Shown here: positions 28,493 through 37,614 of the stretch, one piece after another | Layout: every line of letters starts with the position of its first letter | Position numbering within the stretch: the stretch's first letter is position 1 | Origin: Bradyrhizobium sp. CSA207 | GTDB taxonomy: Bacteria; Pseudomonadota; Alphaproteobacteria; Rhizobiales; Xanthobacteraceae | Direction: 5' to 3' | Length of the DNA stretch: 64,000 nucleotides | Assembly: GCF_029051685.1 (NCBI RefSeq) | Contig: NZ_JAACFT010000002.1 | Location: forward strand, 124,001 to 188,000 | Made by a program: the position numbers and the translations under genes | The notes under the pieces: generated by a model | What the model was told of the DNA's origin: nothing | The model's database searches: none | Seen by the model: the letters and a program-made list of their open reading frames with translations, nothing else

Positions 28493-29014
28493 TGCGGAGA
28501 GCTCTCCCAGGGCGCGACAGCTCCGCGCCCGATCTCATTTTCCCTCCAAATCTAGCGCGTCGGGCAGGCGCAAGCGACAGCGAAATGCCCGGACGGCGCG
28601 GGAACTGGCATTGTCGTTAAGCCGCGGGGCTTGCCGATACTTGCCCTCCCCTGGAGGGGGAGGGTCGCTTCGCATGCAGCGAAGCGGGGTGATCTCTCAA
28701 CACGGAGACCGCCTCAATGGAGAGACCGTCACCCCACCCCGCTCGCGCTACGCGCGCTCGACCCTCGCCCTCTAGGGCAGGGCAATCGCATAGGGCACTT
28801 GAGAGGTCATGAAAGTGCTCAGCCTGCTTGGTTCGAGACGCCCGCTTTGGCGGGCTCCTCACCATGAGGGTCTAAGATTTCGCCGCGAAACAAGACCTCA
28901 TCCTGAGGAGCTCGCCAAAGCGGGCGTCTCGAAGGATGGGCCACAAGGAAACAGCACATCGACTTCTTTTTCAAATGCGATTGCCCTGCCCTCCAGGGGA
29001 GGGTGAAAAAGATC
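28493..29014. other. 522-bp intergenic region filled mainly by a composite repeat
   Basis: No supported gene. From about 28642 to 29006 it is a composite palindromic repeat (separate entries). The 150 bp next to the hybrid kinase start hold no motif that I recognise. Confidence 0.7.
28642..29006. repeat. Composite palindromic repeat, copy A
   Basis: Consists of a palindromic unit (28644-28782; ends CCCTCCCCTGGAGGGGGAGG and CTCGCCCTCTAGGGCAGGG), a 183-bp core (28792-28974) and a half unit (28981-29006). The core is bounded by a perfect 18-bp inverted repeat: AGGGCAGGGCAATCGCAT at 28774-28791 and its reverse complement at 28975-28992. A second copy at 46201-46584 has the same outer layout, but its core is in the opposite orientation. 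Confidence 0.85.
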
Positions 29015-30244
29015 CTACTCCGCCGCCAGCGATTTCTCGCGCAATGGCAGACCGATGCGGTCCCACACTTGGAGCAAGGCTTCCGCGAGCTGATCGATCA
29101 GGCCGTCGTCATGATAGGGCGAGGGCGTGATGCGCAGGCGTTCGGTGCCTTTGGCGACGGTCGGATAGTTGATCGGCTGGATGTAGATGCCGTGCTCTTC
29201 GAGCAGCAGGTCGGAGGCCTGCTTGCACTTCTCGGCATTGCCGATGAACAGCGGCACGATATGGGTGTCGTTCGACATCACAGGCAGGCCAGCGGCATTG
29301 AGGATCGCCTTGACGCGGGCGGCGCGGTCCTGGTGGCGCTCGCGTTCCCAGCTCGAGGTCTTCAGATGCTTGATCGCCGCGGTCGCGGCCGAGCAGATCG
29401 CCGGCGGCAGGGCGGTGGTGAAGATGAAGCCCGGTGCGTAGGAGCGCACGGCGTCGATGATCTGGCCGTTGGCGGCGATGTAGCCGCCGAGGCAGCCGAA
29501 GGCCTTGGCGAGCGTGCCTTCGAGCACGTCGATGCGATGCATCACGCCGTCACGCTCGGCGATACCGCCGCCGCGGGGGCCGTACATGCCGACAGCGTGG
29601 ACCTCGTCGACATAGGTCATCGCGCCATATTTCTCGGCGAGATCGCAGATTTTTGCCAGCGGCGCGACGTCGCCGTCCATGGAATAGAGGCTCTCGCAGG
29701 CGATCAGCTTCGGCCGGTTCGGACCGGCCGCTTTCAGCAGCGCCTCGAGATCGGCGAGATCATTGTGCCGGAACACCATCCGCTCGCAGCCGGACTGGCG
29801 GATGCCCTCGATCATCGAATTGTGGTTGAGCTCGTCCGATAGGATCAGGCAGTTCGGAATCAGTTTTGCGATGGTCGCGATGCCGGTCTGGTTCGAGACA
29901 TAGCCCGAAGTGAACAGCAGCGAGGCTTCCTTGCCGTGAAGATCGGCGAGTTCGGCTTCGAGCTGCACCAGCGGATGATGCGTGCCGGCGATGTTGCGGG
30001 TGCCGCCTGCGCCGGTGCCGACGCGGGTCGCGGTCTCGACCATGGCGCCGACCACTTTCGGATGCTGGCCCATGCCGAGATAATCGTTGGAGCACCAGAT
30101 CACGACGTCGCGCTTGCCCTTGGGTGAGTGCCAGAGCGCATGCGGGAACCGGCCGGCGATACGCTCGAGATCGGCGAACACGCGGTAGCGCCGCTCGGTG
30201 TGCAGACGATCAAGGGCGGAATTGAAGAACTGGCTGTAATCCAT
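29015..30244 (-). CDS. hemA: 5-aminolevulinate synthase
   Basis: PLP enzyme condensing glycine and succinyl-CoA to 5-aminolevulinate, the first step of heme synthesis in alphaproteobacteria. 409 residues from the ATG at 30244 ([20 protein letters not shown]), the length usual for rhizobial HemA; an in-frame ATG at 30259 would add five. The PLP lysine is Lys247 in [23 protein letters not shown] and the glycine-rich [12 protein letters not shown] are intact. An FNR/FixK-like box lies 135 bp upstream. Confidence 0.97.
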   Translation of the reverse strand: MDYSQFFNSALDRLHTERRYRVFADLERIAGRFPHALWHSPKGKRDVVIWCSNDYLGMGQHPKVVGAMVETATRVGTGAGGTRNIAGTHHPLVQLEAELADLHGKEASLLFTSGYVSNQTGIATIAKLIPNCLILSDELNHNSMIEGIRQSGCERMVFRHNDLADLEALLKAAGPNRPKLIACESLYSMDGDVAPLAKICDLAEKYGAMTYVDEVHAVGMYGPRGGGIAERDGVMHRIDVLEGTLAKAFGCLGGYIAANGQIIDAVRSYAPGFIFTTALPPAICSAATAAIKHLKTSSWERERHQDRAARVKAILNAAGLPVMSNDTHIVPLFIGNAEKCKQASDLLLEEHGIYIQPINYPTVAKGTERLRITPSPYHDDGLIDQLAEALLQVWDRIGLPLREKSLAAE

Positions 30245-30378
30245 CGGCAAAACCTGCACGGAACCTGACCAAGGGCTCGTATCTTCTTAGAGCTTTTCCA
30301 GCTCTAATGTCTATGCGCTATCCCACATTTGGGCCTGTGGGGCATCTGGGCAAAATGCCCTATCGGGCGCACGGTGGC

Positions 30379-30392
30379 TTGATGTGGGTCAA
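30379..30392. promoter_or_regulatory. FNR/FixK-like box upstream of hemA
   Basis: TTGATGTGGGTCAA matches the TTGA-N6-TCAA core of FNR/FixK2 sites. It is centred about 141 bp upstream of the hemA ATG, which would place a class II transcription start near 30344 with a leader of about 100 nt. The upstream gene on the same strand ends at 30479, so hemA is the natural target. Oxygen control of hemA through FixLJ/FixK has been reported for Bradyrhizobium. Confidence 0.65.
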
Positions 30393-30478
30393 AAGTGCCG
30401 ACGGTATCGCCCATGTTGCTGTGCGATAGCGGCGTCCCGGTCGGTCTCGACGGTCAAATAGCGAAATGAAGGCAGCGC

Positions 30479-31540
30479 TCACGTCGTCCTGAAGCGCAGC
30501 ACGCTGTCGGCGGTCTCAGCGGTCAACCGGCCCTCGACCAGCATGTAGTTGACATGGGCGATCAGTTCGCCGGAGGCGAAGCCCATCTGGTGCACGTCGA
30601 GGGGGTACTTGTTGAACACCACCGGCACCAGCTCCCGCGACGTCTGCGGCACCTCGCGGCAGGCCTCCGCAATCAGCCGGCAGCGGTCCTCGTGGTGATC
30701 GGCGAGCTGCTTGATGCGGGTCTTCAGCCCATAGAACGGCACGCCGTGGCCGGGCAGCACCAAGAGGTCATAGGGCAGCGTGGTGGTGAGGCTTGCCAGC
30801 GAGGCCAGATATTCGCCAAGCGAATTCTGGTCGGGCTCGACCGCCCAGACGCTGACATTGGGGGAGATCTTGCTCAGCACCTGGTCGGCGGAAAGGAACA
30901 GCTTGTCGTCGGCGCAATACAGCATCACCTGGTCGAGCGCGTGGCCGCCGCCGGTGATCACCTTGAAGCGCCGCGTGCCGATCACGACCTCGTCGCCATG
31001 CGAGATGCGGCGGTAGGACGGCGGCAGCACCGAGACGCGCTTGAGATAATCCTGGCCGCGCCCGAGCAGCTTGTCGGTCAGGTCTTCGTCCATGCCGTGA
31101 CGGCGGAAGAACAGCCGTTGCGCCTCGCGCCGCTCCTCGGTGCCGCGGTTCTGGTGATAGACCGATTGCAGATATTCGACCTGCGACATCAGGAGCGGAC
31201 AGCTGAAACGCTCGACGATCCACCCCGCGAGCCCGACATGGTCGGGGTGCGAATGGGTCACGATCAGCCGGGTGATGTGGACGCCCTTCAGCGGTCCGTC
31301 GAACAGCTTGGTCCAGGCCTCGATCGTTTCCTCGTTGCCGAAGCCGGCGTCGACCATCGCATAGCCGTCGCCGTCGGCTAGCAGGTAGATGTTCACGTGG
31401 TTGAGGCGGAACGGCAATTTCAGCCGCACCCACAGCACGCCCGGCTTCACCTCCACGACCTCTTCGGGGCCGGGATGCTGGTCCCAGGGGTAGCGCAGAG
31501 CCTCGGCGGAGGACTGCACAATGTCGGCTTTTGAGTTCAT
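30479..31540 (-). CDS. MBL-fold metallo-hydrolase
   Basis: 353 residues with the zinc motif HSHPDH at 96-101 (IVTHSHPDHVGLAG), a later GGGHALDQVMLY histidine, the DQVLSKISPN metal-ligand Asp region and the C-terminal LVLPGHGVPF histidine. All metal ligands of a dinuclear site are present. A C-terminal helical extension of about 80 residues resembles that of the LACTB2/flavoprotein-type branch. The substrate is unknown. Confidence 0.88.
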   Translation of the reverse strand: MNSKADIVQSSAEALRYPWDQHPGPEEVVEVKPGVLWVRLKLPFRLNHVNIYLLADGDGYAMVDAGFGNEETIEAWTKLFDGPLKGVHITRLIVTHSHPDHVGLAGWIVERFSCPLLMSQVEYLQSVYHQNRGTEERREAQRLFFRRHGMDEDLTDKLLGRGQDYLKRVSVLPPSYRRISHGDEVVIGTRRFKVITGGGHALDQVMLYCADDKLFLSADQVLSKISPNVSVWAVEPDQNSLGEYLASLASLTTTLPYDLLVLPGHGVPFYGLKTRIKQLADHHEDRCRLIAEACREVPQTSRELVPVVFNKYPLDVHQMGFASGELIAHVNYMLVEGRLTAETADSVLRFRTT

Positions 31541-31630
31541 GCCACCGGCTTAAACCCACTGGCTGCGGCGCGCCAGCCGAAAAAGGACGCGTGGCCGGCC
31601 CGCATAGCGGTCATTCCAGCCAGTTTTCCG

Positions 31631-31713
31631 TAGCCCGGATGGAGCGAAGCATAATCCGGGACCTTAGCACTTGTGGCACTGTCCCCGGATTGCGCTTCGC
31701 TCCATCAGGGCTA
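31631..31713. repeat. Palindromic intergenic repeat
   Basis: Arms TAGCCCGGATGGAGCGAAGC... (31631-31660) and ...GCTTCGCTCCATCAGGGCTA (31683-31713) are near reverse complements around a 22-bp spacer. It lies just downstream of the chemoreceptor stop and 91 bp before the MBL gene start. This wording is typical of abundant REP elements in rhizobia. Confidence 0.85.
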
Positions 31714-31724
31714 TAGGATGGCGC

Positions 31725-33890
31725 TTACGCCGCCCGCATGTTGTTGAGGAACGCGTCGATCTCTCCGCGCAGCATGTCGGCTTCGCGGCGGAGCGCATCC
31801 GATGCGCCCAGCACCTCGCTCGCCGCGGCGCCGGCCTCGGCCGATGCCGTGGAGACGCCGACGATGTTGCTGGAGACCTCGCTGGTGCCGCCGGCCGCAT
31901 GCTGGATGTTGCGGGCGATCTCGCGGGTGGCCGCACCCTGTTCCTCGACTGCAGCCGCAATCGTCGTGGTCACGTCGTTGATCTCGCCGATGATCCGGCC
32001 GATGCCCTGGATGGCGCCGACCGCCGAGGTCGTGACTTGCTGCATGCTGGCGATCTGGGTGCGGATCTCCTCCGTCGCCTTCGCGGTCTGGCTCGCGAGG
32101 CTCTTCACCTCGGAGGCGACCACCGCGAAGCCGCGGCCGGCCTCGCCCGCGCGCGCCGCCTCGATGGTGGCGTTGAGTGCGAGCAGATTGGTCTGCGAGG
32201 CGATGGTCTGGATCAAATCGACCACGACGCTGATGCGGCTCGCGCTGTCGGCAAGACTCTGCACCGTGGCGTCGGTCGAGCCGGCCTCGTCGACCGCCTT
32301 CCTGGCGATCTCGGCCGAGGTGACGACCTGACGGCTGATCTCGGCGATCGAGGACGACAATTGCTCGGTGCCGGCCGATACGGTCTGCACGTTGACCGAG
32401 GTCTCCTCCGCGGCGGAGGCGACCGCGTTCACCAGCGCGTTGGACTGATCGGCGGTGTTCGACATGCTCTGCGCCGTCGACTGCATCGAATTGGCCGACT
32501 GCGCGAGATTGTCGAGCGCGGAACGTACGGTGCCCTCGAACTCGGCGATCTTCGCCTCCATGCGGGCCGAACGTTCGGCCTTGGCGGCACGATCCTTGTC
32601 CTGCTCGCGCGCGAGTGCGCGGGCCTCGATCATGCTGTCGCGAAACACGGTCAGCGTATCGGTCATCGCGCCGATCTCGTCATTGTGCCTCGTACGCGCG
32701 ATCTCGGTGTCGAGATCGCCGGCCGAGAGCGACTGCATCGCGCGCTGGAGTCCGCCGATTCGGCGCAGGATGTTGCGGCCGACATAGAGCCAGACGAACA
32801 GTGCCGAGCCGACCAGCGTCAGCGCACCCAGCGCCAGCATGCTCGTGGTCGCGAGCGATATCTCCTGCCGCGCCTGGAAGGTCGAGGCGTTGGTATCTTT
32901 CTGCACGCCGTCGACGAGCTGCTGCACGCTGATGCCGAGGCCGACATTGAGCTTGCGGGTCTCGTCCAGGATGGTCTGGCCGTAGTCGATCGAGTCGAGC
33001 TCCTTCTGTCGGACCTTGAACACGCCGGTCTTGCCCTCGCCGAACGCGAACAGCTTTTGCACGGCATCGCGCACGGTCTGCATTGACGGCACGTTCGGCA
33101 GGTCCTCGAGGTTCGACTTGACGCGATCGCGGGTCGTCTTGAATTCCTTTTCGATCGCCTCCAGCGTATCGCTGTTGTTGGCCGAAAGCGCCGCCATCAT
33201 GTCGGCGGCCATCAGATTGCCGTTGGCAGAGACGGTCGAGATCTGGGCGACGGTGCGCGCCGCTTCGGTGGCGTCGTCCGCGGAAAGGTCCGCCGCGCCG
33301 AGGATCGCGTTCAGCCGGGTCTGCGCATCCAGCATTGCCGGGCCAGCCGCGCCGACGAAGGCGAGCTGCGCCTTGCGCAGTGCTTCATACTGCTTGTCGT
33401 GCACCGCGCCGGTATCGAGCCGCTCGCGCGCCGCCGATACCAGGCTCTGCGTCGCCTCGTCGATGCTCTTGGCGGTGTCGCGGAGCGCGGTCGCGATCTG
33501 CTTGTCGGCGCCGAGCTCGATGATCTCGCCAAGCTTGGCCATGGCGAGCTGCTGGATCTCCTGCACCTTCTTGGTACGTTCCTTCAGCGCCTCGTCGGAG
33601 GGCGATGCCAGGAGGCCCGGGCCCTGCGCGGCGAGGGTTGCGCTTTGCGAGGCAAGCTGAAGGCTGGCGGAGAGCCGCGGAATGTCGCGGCCGCTCAGAT
33701 CCATCATGGTCGCGCCCAGATGGTTGAACACGAAGCCGGCGCCCGCCGAGATCACGAGACCCATGCCCGCGATCACGGCGAAGGCCGCAAACAGACTGCC
33801 GCGCACGCCCCATTTCGGCAACGAGAAATGAGGCCGCAAACGGCCAAGGGCATGGCCAAGGATACGACCAAGGCTCAAACGGATCGCCAT
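31725..33890 (-). CDS. Methyl-accepting chemotaxis protein
   Basis: 721 residues from ATG 33890 (preceded by GGGGGAA). The first membrane helix is about residues 32-55. A long helical periplasmic sensor region of TorS-like character follows (about 60-360), then the second membrane helix, HAMP and the cytoplasmic signalling domain. The hairpin tip reads [19 protein letters not shown] around residue 600, the conserved CheA/CheW contact region. The sensed ligand is unknown. It stands apart from any che operon in this window. Confidence 0.93.
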   Translation of the reverse strand: MAIRLSLGRILGHALGRLRPHFSLPKWGVRGSLFAAFAVIAGMGLVISAGAGFVFNHLGATMMDLSGRDIPRLSASLQLASQSATLAAQGPGLLASPSDEALKERTKKVQEIQQLAMAKLGEIIELGADKQIATALRDTAKSIDEATQSLVSAARERLDTGAVHDKQYEALRKAQLAFVGAAGPAMLDAQTRLNAILGAADLSADDATEAARTVAQISTVSANGNLMAADMMAALSANNSDTLEAIEKEFKTTRDRVKSNLEDLPNVPSMQTVRDAVQKLFAFGEGKTGVFKVRQKELDSIDYGQTILDETRKLNVGLGISVQQLVDGVQKDTNASTFQARQEISLATTSMLALGALTLVGSALFVWLYVGRNILRRIGGLQRAMQSLSAGDLDTEIARTRHNDEIGAMTDTLTVFRDSMIEARALAREQDKDRAAKAERSARMEAKIAEFEGTVRSALDNLAQSANSMQSTAQSMSNTADQSNALVNAVASAAEETSVNVQTVSAGTEQLSSSIAEISRQVVTSAEIARKAVDEAGSTDATVQSLADSASRISVVVDLIQTIASQTNLLALNATIEAARAGEAGRGFAVVASEVKSLASQTAKATEEIRTQIASMQQVTTSAVGAIQGIGRIIGEINDVTTTIAAAVEEQGAATREIARNIQHAAGGTSEVSSNIVGVSTASAEAGAAASEVLGASDALRREADMLRGEIDAFLNNMRAA

Positions 33891-33995
33891 CGAAATTCCC
33901 CCAACATTCTTGCTTCTGTTTTGTGGCCGGCAGTATCCGCATCGCGGGTTAAAAAATCGCAATCTCCCCAAACGGTTGCGCTTGTTCCGCAGAGC

Positions 33996-34029
33996 GAAAA
34001 AAGAAGGGCCGGCAGACTTGCCGGCCCTT
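33996..34029 (-). terminator. Intrinsic terminator of the porin gene
   Basis: On the minus strand an 11-bp stem AAGGGCCGGCA/TGCCGGCCCTT (34019-34029 with 34004-34014, loop of four) is followed by CTTTTTTCGC. It lies 27 bp past the porin stop codon. Confidence 0.85.
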
Positions 34030-34055
34030 CGTCAGCATAAGGATTTGCTAATCGA

Positions 34056-34781
34056 TCAGTAGCGCGCGGCCACCGGGCCGGCCCAGTTGAAGCGGTAGTT
34101 GACGCCCGCCTTGAAGGTGTGGTCGTCAGTGGTGAAGTTGCCGGTGCCCGCCAGCGGGCCCCCCGTGAAGTGCGCGTCGCCGAAATTGTAGTACTGGTAC
34201 TCGGCCTTGGCCGACCAGCTCGGGGCGAACATGTACTCGAGGCCGGCGCCGACGGTGTAGCCGTTGCGGTGATCGCCGGTGATGACGAAGGCGGTCGGCA
34301 CGCCAGCGACCGTCACCTTCTCGTTGTTGTCCGAATAGGCGTAGCCGCCCTTCACGTAGAGCAGGCCCGGACCCCAGGTGTAGCCGACGCGGCCGGTGAT
34401 CGAGCCGAGGCCGCGCTGGTCGTTGGTGTAGGCGACGCCGCCGGGGAACACGGCGCCGACGCTGCCGGAGAGCCAGGAATACTGGCCTTCGACGCCGACC
34501 ACGAAGTTCGGGTTGAACTGCCAGTCCGCACCCACCTGCACGCCGCCGAGGAAGCGGCCGTTGCCGTTGTTACCGGTGGAGAGGCCATTGAAATTGTTGT
34601 CGCTGGAGAACGCGCCGCCGACATGGGCGCCGAGATAGAAACCGGTCCAATTGTAGATCGGCGCGGCATAGGCCGGCGCCGCCTTGTTGTAATAGGGGCG
34701 GGCGCCGAGATCGGCGCCGAGGGCCGGCGCCGCCGCGCCCACCACGATCAGCGCCACGGTCGCAAACAGAATCTTCTTCAT
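34056..34781 (-). CDS. Omp25/RopB-type outer membrane beta-barrel protein
   Basis: 241 residues with a Sec signal peptide (MKKILFATVALIVVGAAAPA, cleavage near ALGAD). A linker follows (ADLGARPYYNKAAPAYAAPIYNWTGFYLGAHVGGAF), the hallmark of the outer-membrane immunogenic protein family. An eight-stranded barrel comes next, ending in the aromatic residue Tyr (VAARY). Expected in the outer membrane, probably abundant given the strong terminator. Confidence 0.92.
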   Translation of the reverse strand: MKKILFATVALIVVGAAAPALGADLGARPYYNKAAPAYAAPIYNWTGFYLGAHVGGAFSSDNNFNGLSTGNNGNGRFLGGVQVGADWQFNPNFVVGVEGQYSWLSGSVGAVFPGGVAYTNDQRGLGSITGRVGYTWGPGLLYVKGGYAYSDNNEKVTVAGVPTAFVITGDHRNGYTVGAGLEYMFAPSWSAKAEYQYYNFGDAHFTGGPLAGTGNFTTDDHTFKAGVNYRFNWAGPVAARY

Positions 34782-35004
34782 AGTCCTAACTCCAACACTC
34801 AGGTCCCCGGCAGGCGCGCTTTCCGCGCCGTCGTTGGTTTTGCAGATAGCTCGCTTTTGACGAAAATGCTGTCACCTGCATGGCACAGCAGCACCCAACC
34901 TAACTTATTGGGCTGCAAATGCTTTTTGTGCTTAATGCCGGCTTAAGAAATGCTGAAGGAAGGTTTAACTTTGAGGCTCGCAGGTAACTTGCGCGCGTAC
35001 CTCG

Positions 35005-35325
35005 TTAACCAAGACGCCGCAGCGCCTCGTCGCGCATCTGCGCGCGGAACGCCGCGCGCCGCGCCGGCCGGTCTTCCTCGCGCACGTCGTGGCGATCGAA
35101 GACGTCGAAATTTTCCAGGATAGGATAGCGCTCGCTCGCCATCGCGAGCACGCGCAGCACCTTGGTCGCTGATGGCGTCGGGCCGCGTACCTCCCAGCGC
35201 CGGATGGTGTCGGCGCCGCCCTTCTCCGGCAATCCGCACAGCTTCGCCATATCCGCCGCCGTGAGCTTCCGCTCGAGGGCAGCGGAAAGGTCGTCGCGGA
35301 GTTGCTTCAGTTCGGGGCCGGTCAT
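35005..35325 (-). CDS. Small helix-turn-helix protein
   Basis: 106 residues. Residues 18-60 (ERKLTAADMAKLCGLPEKGGADTIRRWEVRGPTP) form an XRE-like helix-turn-helix with the recognition helix around DTIRRWE. The C-terminal third is Arg/Asp-rich and helical. It resembles small transcription regulators or phage-type adaptor HTH proteins. The gene is monocistronic and divergent from a small exported protein gene. Target unknown. Confidence 0.75.
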   Translation of the reverse strand: MTGPELKQLRDDLSAALERKLTAADMAKLCGLPEKGGADTIRRWEVRGPTPSATKVLRVLAMASERYPILENFDVFDRHDVREEDRPARRAAFRAQMRDEALRRLG

Positions 35326-35503
35326 GTCACCTCATTGCGCGAGATCGCCGAGGTGAATGCACTAGCGCTGATTCGGGTCCATCCGAAGGCGACGAGCGCG
35401 CGCTGCGGCACCATCGTGCGCGCACGGAGTTATGATCGGGGTGCTATGGAAATCCTCCGATCAATCAACAGATGGCACAACGGACCCGCAGGAGGGATCA
35501 GCC

Positions 35504-35788
35504 ATGACAACCATCAAATTCGCTATCGCTACACTCATCACTGCCGGACTGCTTGCCGCGCCCTTCGCGGCTGAAGCCAAGAAGTACCGGTCGAGCAGAC
35601 ATTACAGCACGCGCGTCCTGGCCCCGACCTACGGGGGTGCTGGATCGCCGGCGCCGCAGCCGAGGGCGTCTTATGGGTCATCGGGACAGACGGTCGGCAC
35701 GGTCACGGCGCCGTCGATCGGATCGTACAATTGGCCGTCGGTCGGCGTAACCAATGCGGTCCCCACCTGGAGCAACACCACCAGATAG
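35504..35788 (+). CDS. Small exported Ser/Pro/Thr-rich protein
   Basis: 94 residues from ATG 35504, supported by GGAGGG at 35491-35496. A signal peptide (MTTIKFAIATLITAGLLAAP, cleavage near AAEAKK) precedes a low-complexity mature part rich in Ser, Thr, Gly, Pro and Tyr, with no Cys. No family recognised. Confidence 0.75.
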   Translation: MTTIKFAIATLITAGLLAAPFAAEAKKYRSSRHYSTRVLAPTYGGAGSPAPQPRASYGSSGQTVGTVTAPSIGSYNWPSVGVTNAVPTWSNTTR

Positions 35789-35822
35789 AGACTACATTCT
35801 GCGAGGCGTGAGGCGCTGCCGG

Positions 35823-36764
35823 TCAACGCGTGCCGGTCGCGAGGCCAGAGAGCAGGTAGAGCGCGACCAGCAGTGTTGCGACTGACAGCATGGTCGTGAT
35901 TGAGACTGTGGCCGCAACCAGCTTCTCCTCGACCTTATGTTCGTGTGCGAGGACATACACGGTTTTCGCAGTCGGAACGGCTGCGCATACGACGGCGGCG
36001 ACGGTGTAGAGCGAATTGAGGCCCACGGCCGCACAGAGTCCGTAGACGATCAGCGGCATGACCACCAGTTTCACGGTCGCGAGCGCGAACGATGCCTTCA
36101 GGTTCGACCGCAGCCCCTCGACGGACAGGCCGAGCCCGATGGCGAAGAGCGCGCAGGGCGTGAGCGCCGCGGCGATCATGTTCAGAAAGGCCGCGACCGG
36201 CGCCGGAATGGGCAGACCCGTAATTGCCCAGACGAGTCCGATGAGGGTCGACAGCACCATCGGATTGAGCAGAATTTGCTTCGCCAGCCCGGGAGAATGC
36301 ACAGACGGACTGCGCGCTTCCTGCTTTTCCAGCAGGATGACCGTGATCGGAAACATCACGGCGGCCACGAACACCGTCGCCACCGCGGCAGGCAGAACGG
36401 CGGGCTGGCCGTAGATCGCGTGCAGGATCGGCAGCGCGACGAACCCGGTATTCGTCATCGCCGCCGCCATTCCATGGATCGTGCTGCTGGCGAGATCGTG
36501 CTTGCCGCCCGCGCGGACCGCCAGGAAAACCAGCGCGAAGCAGAGGAGGGAGCCGCCTCCGAACGCGAGCAGGAAGCCCCATTCCAGGAGATTTCGCGCC
36601 GGCTCCTGCGCGATCGTGACGATCAGCAGCGCCGGCATCGCCACGTTGTAGGCGAAATGCACCAGCGCGTCGGCCAGCGAGCGGGAGAGATAGCCGAGCT
36701 CGCCGGCGAGCCAGCCGGTGACGATGATCGCGAAAACGGGAAGAACGAGGCTGGCGACCTCCAT
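35823..36764 (-). CDS. Auxin efflux carrier (AEC) family transporter
   Basis: 313 residues, about ten membrane helices in a five-plus-five arrangement. The family's conserved Asn/Pro features appear in HFAYNVAMPALLIVTIAQ and in the later NPMVLSTLIGLVWAITGLPIP. Bacterial AEC proteins export or import small organic acids such as malate or malonate; the substrate here cannot be predicted. The gene is monocistronic. Confidence 0.88.
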   Translation of the reverse strand: MEVASLVLPVFAIIVTGWLAGELGYLSRSLADALVHFAYNVAMPALLIVTIAQEPARNLLEWGFLLAFGGGSLLCFALVFLAVRAGGKHDLASSTIHGMAAAMTNTGFVALPILHAIYGQPAVLPAAVATVFVAAVMFPITVILLEKQEARSPSVHSPGLAKQILLNPMVLSTLIGLVWAITGLPIPAPVAAFLNMIAAALTPCALFAIGLGLSVEGLRSNLKASFALATVKLVVMPLIVYGLCAAVGLNSLYTVAAVVCAAVPTAKTVYVLAHEHKVEEKLVAATVSITTMLSVATLLVALYLLSGLATGTR

Positions 36765-36919
36765 CCGGTTTCCCCTTGCTGCCAGCAGCCGTAGGGCAGG
36801 TTACACCGGCGATGGAATGCCGTCACTGCTTTGCTCTAGCCGTTCTTCGCTCGAAAAATCCGCGTCGATCCCCAGCCATCACGGCCATGCGGCTCGACTC
36901 TTCTGGCGGGCGTGCGACC

Positions 36920-37129
36920 CTAAATTCCTCGGCCGCTTTGTTGACCGATGACGCAGCGCCATGCCGCCAGGCGCTCGGCCGGATGCTGGTTCATCCACTC
37001 GGCGAGCTGCGGCGCGCCCATCAGGCAGGACTGCACCGAGACCTGGGCAAAGTCCGAGGTGGTGACGATCTGCTCGTGACAATTGGCCGGAGAAGCGAGA
37101 CTGCAGAGCACGGCAATAATCTTGATCAC
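36920..37129 (-). CDS. Small Cys-containing exported or peripheral protein
   Basis: 69 residues from GTG 37129. A short hydrophobic N-terminus (MIKIIAVLCSLASPANC) may be an uncleaved or atypical signal. The rest carries the pattern TTSDFAQVSVQSCLMGAPQLAEWMNQHP ... WRCVIG. Four Cys residues in total. The start overlaps the stop of the gene before it (GTGA), so the two are probably co-translated. Similar tiny proteins occur in Bradyrhizobium genomes as hypotheticals; function unknown. Confidence 0.7.
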   Translation of the reverse strand: MIKIIAVLCSLASPANCHEQIVTTSDFAQVSVQSCLMGAPQLAEWMNQHPAERLAAWRCVIGQQSGRGI

Positions 37130-37302
37130 GACAGGTTACCCCTGTCGCCGCCGATGGATGCGCGGCCAAACGCTGTTTTATCCTGTCTCTCGCTGGCAGG
37201 ATCAGCCGGCGGGAAGATGCTGTCGTAGATGGCGCGTGCCTCCTGAATGAGGCGTGCCCGCTCGCGCTCCGACCTTGAGACAAATTGAATGACTTCGCCC
37301 AT
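37126..37302 (-). CDS. Very small acidic/basic hypothetical protein upstream of the Cys-containing small protein
   Basis: 58 residues beginning MGEVIQFVSRSERERARLIQ, then EARAIYDSIFPPADP and a basic, Gly-rich tail ending GDRGNLS. GGAG lies 6 bp upstream of the ATG at 37302. It overlaps the next gene by four bases (GTGA). The N-terminal half is predicted to be a charged helix. No signal peptide, no recognised domain. Confidence 0.65.
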   Translation of the reverse strand: MGEVIQFVSRSERERARLIQEARAIYDSIFPPADPASERQDKTAFGRASIGGDRGNLS

Positions 37303-37614
37303 GTTGGCTCCGAGTATCGGTTAACAAGTCCGTCATGAGATGACGGTGATCATGTTATGGTCATCTATGGTGCCGCCTTCGGCTTTGAAGCGGCGCGGCC
37401 GGTCACGACTGAATAACAAGCGCGTGACCGTACTCCGCAAGCGAGCGGATGCTGGTGTCTACTTACCCCATGCTGTGATCAACAGGGACAGTCTCACAAA
37501 GCAAATGCTGCTGACTCAAATATGTTTCGCGTCGCGCAGCGAGCAAGTTTTTGGAACCATCGCGGAGTTCGCGAACCCGCCACGACCGATCTCTCACGCC
37601 GCCGGCGCGCGCTC
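37303..37614. other. 312-bp gene-free stretch
   Basis: No supported gene. It contains a short hairpin CGTCATGAGATGACG near 37331-37345, and its base composition is less GC-rich than that of the flanking genes. An open frame crossing it on the plus strand runs into the antisense of the ABC gene and has no coding character. Confidence 0.55.

Noticed and set aside
28831..28850. TTGGTTCGAGAC, resembling a tRNA T-loop
   Set aside because: It belongs to the composite repeat; no cloverleaf can be drawn around it.
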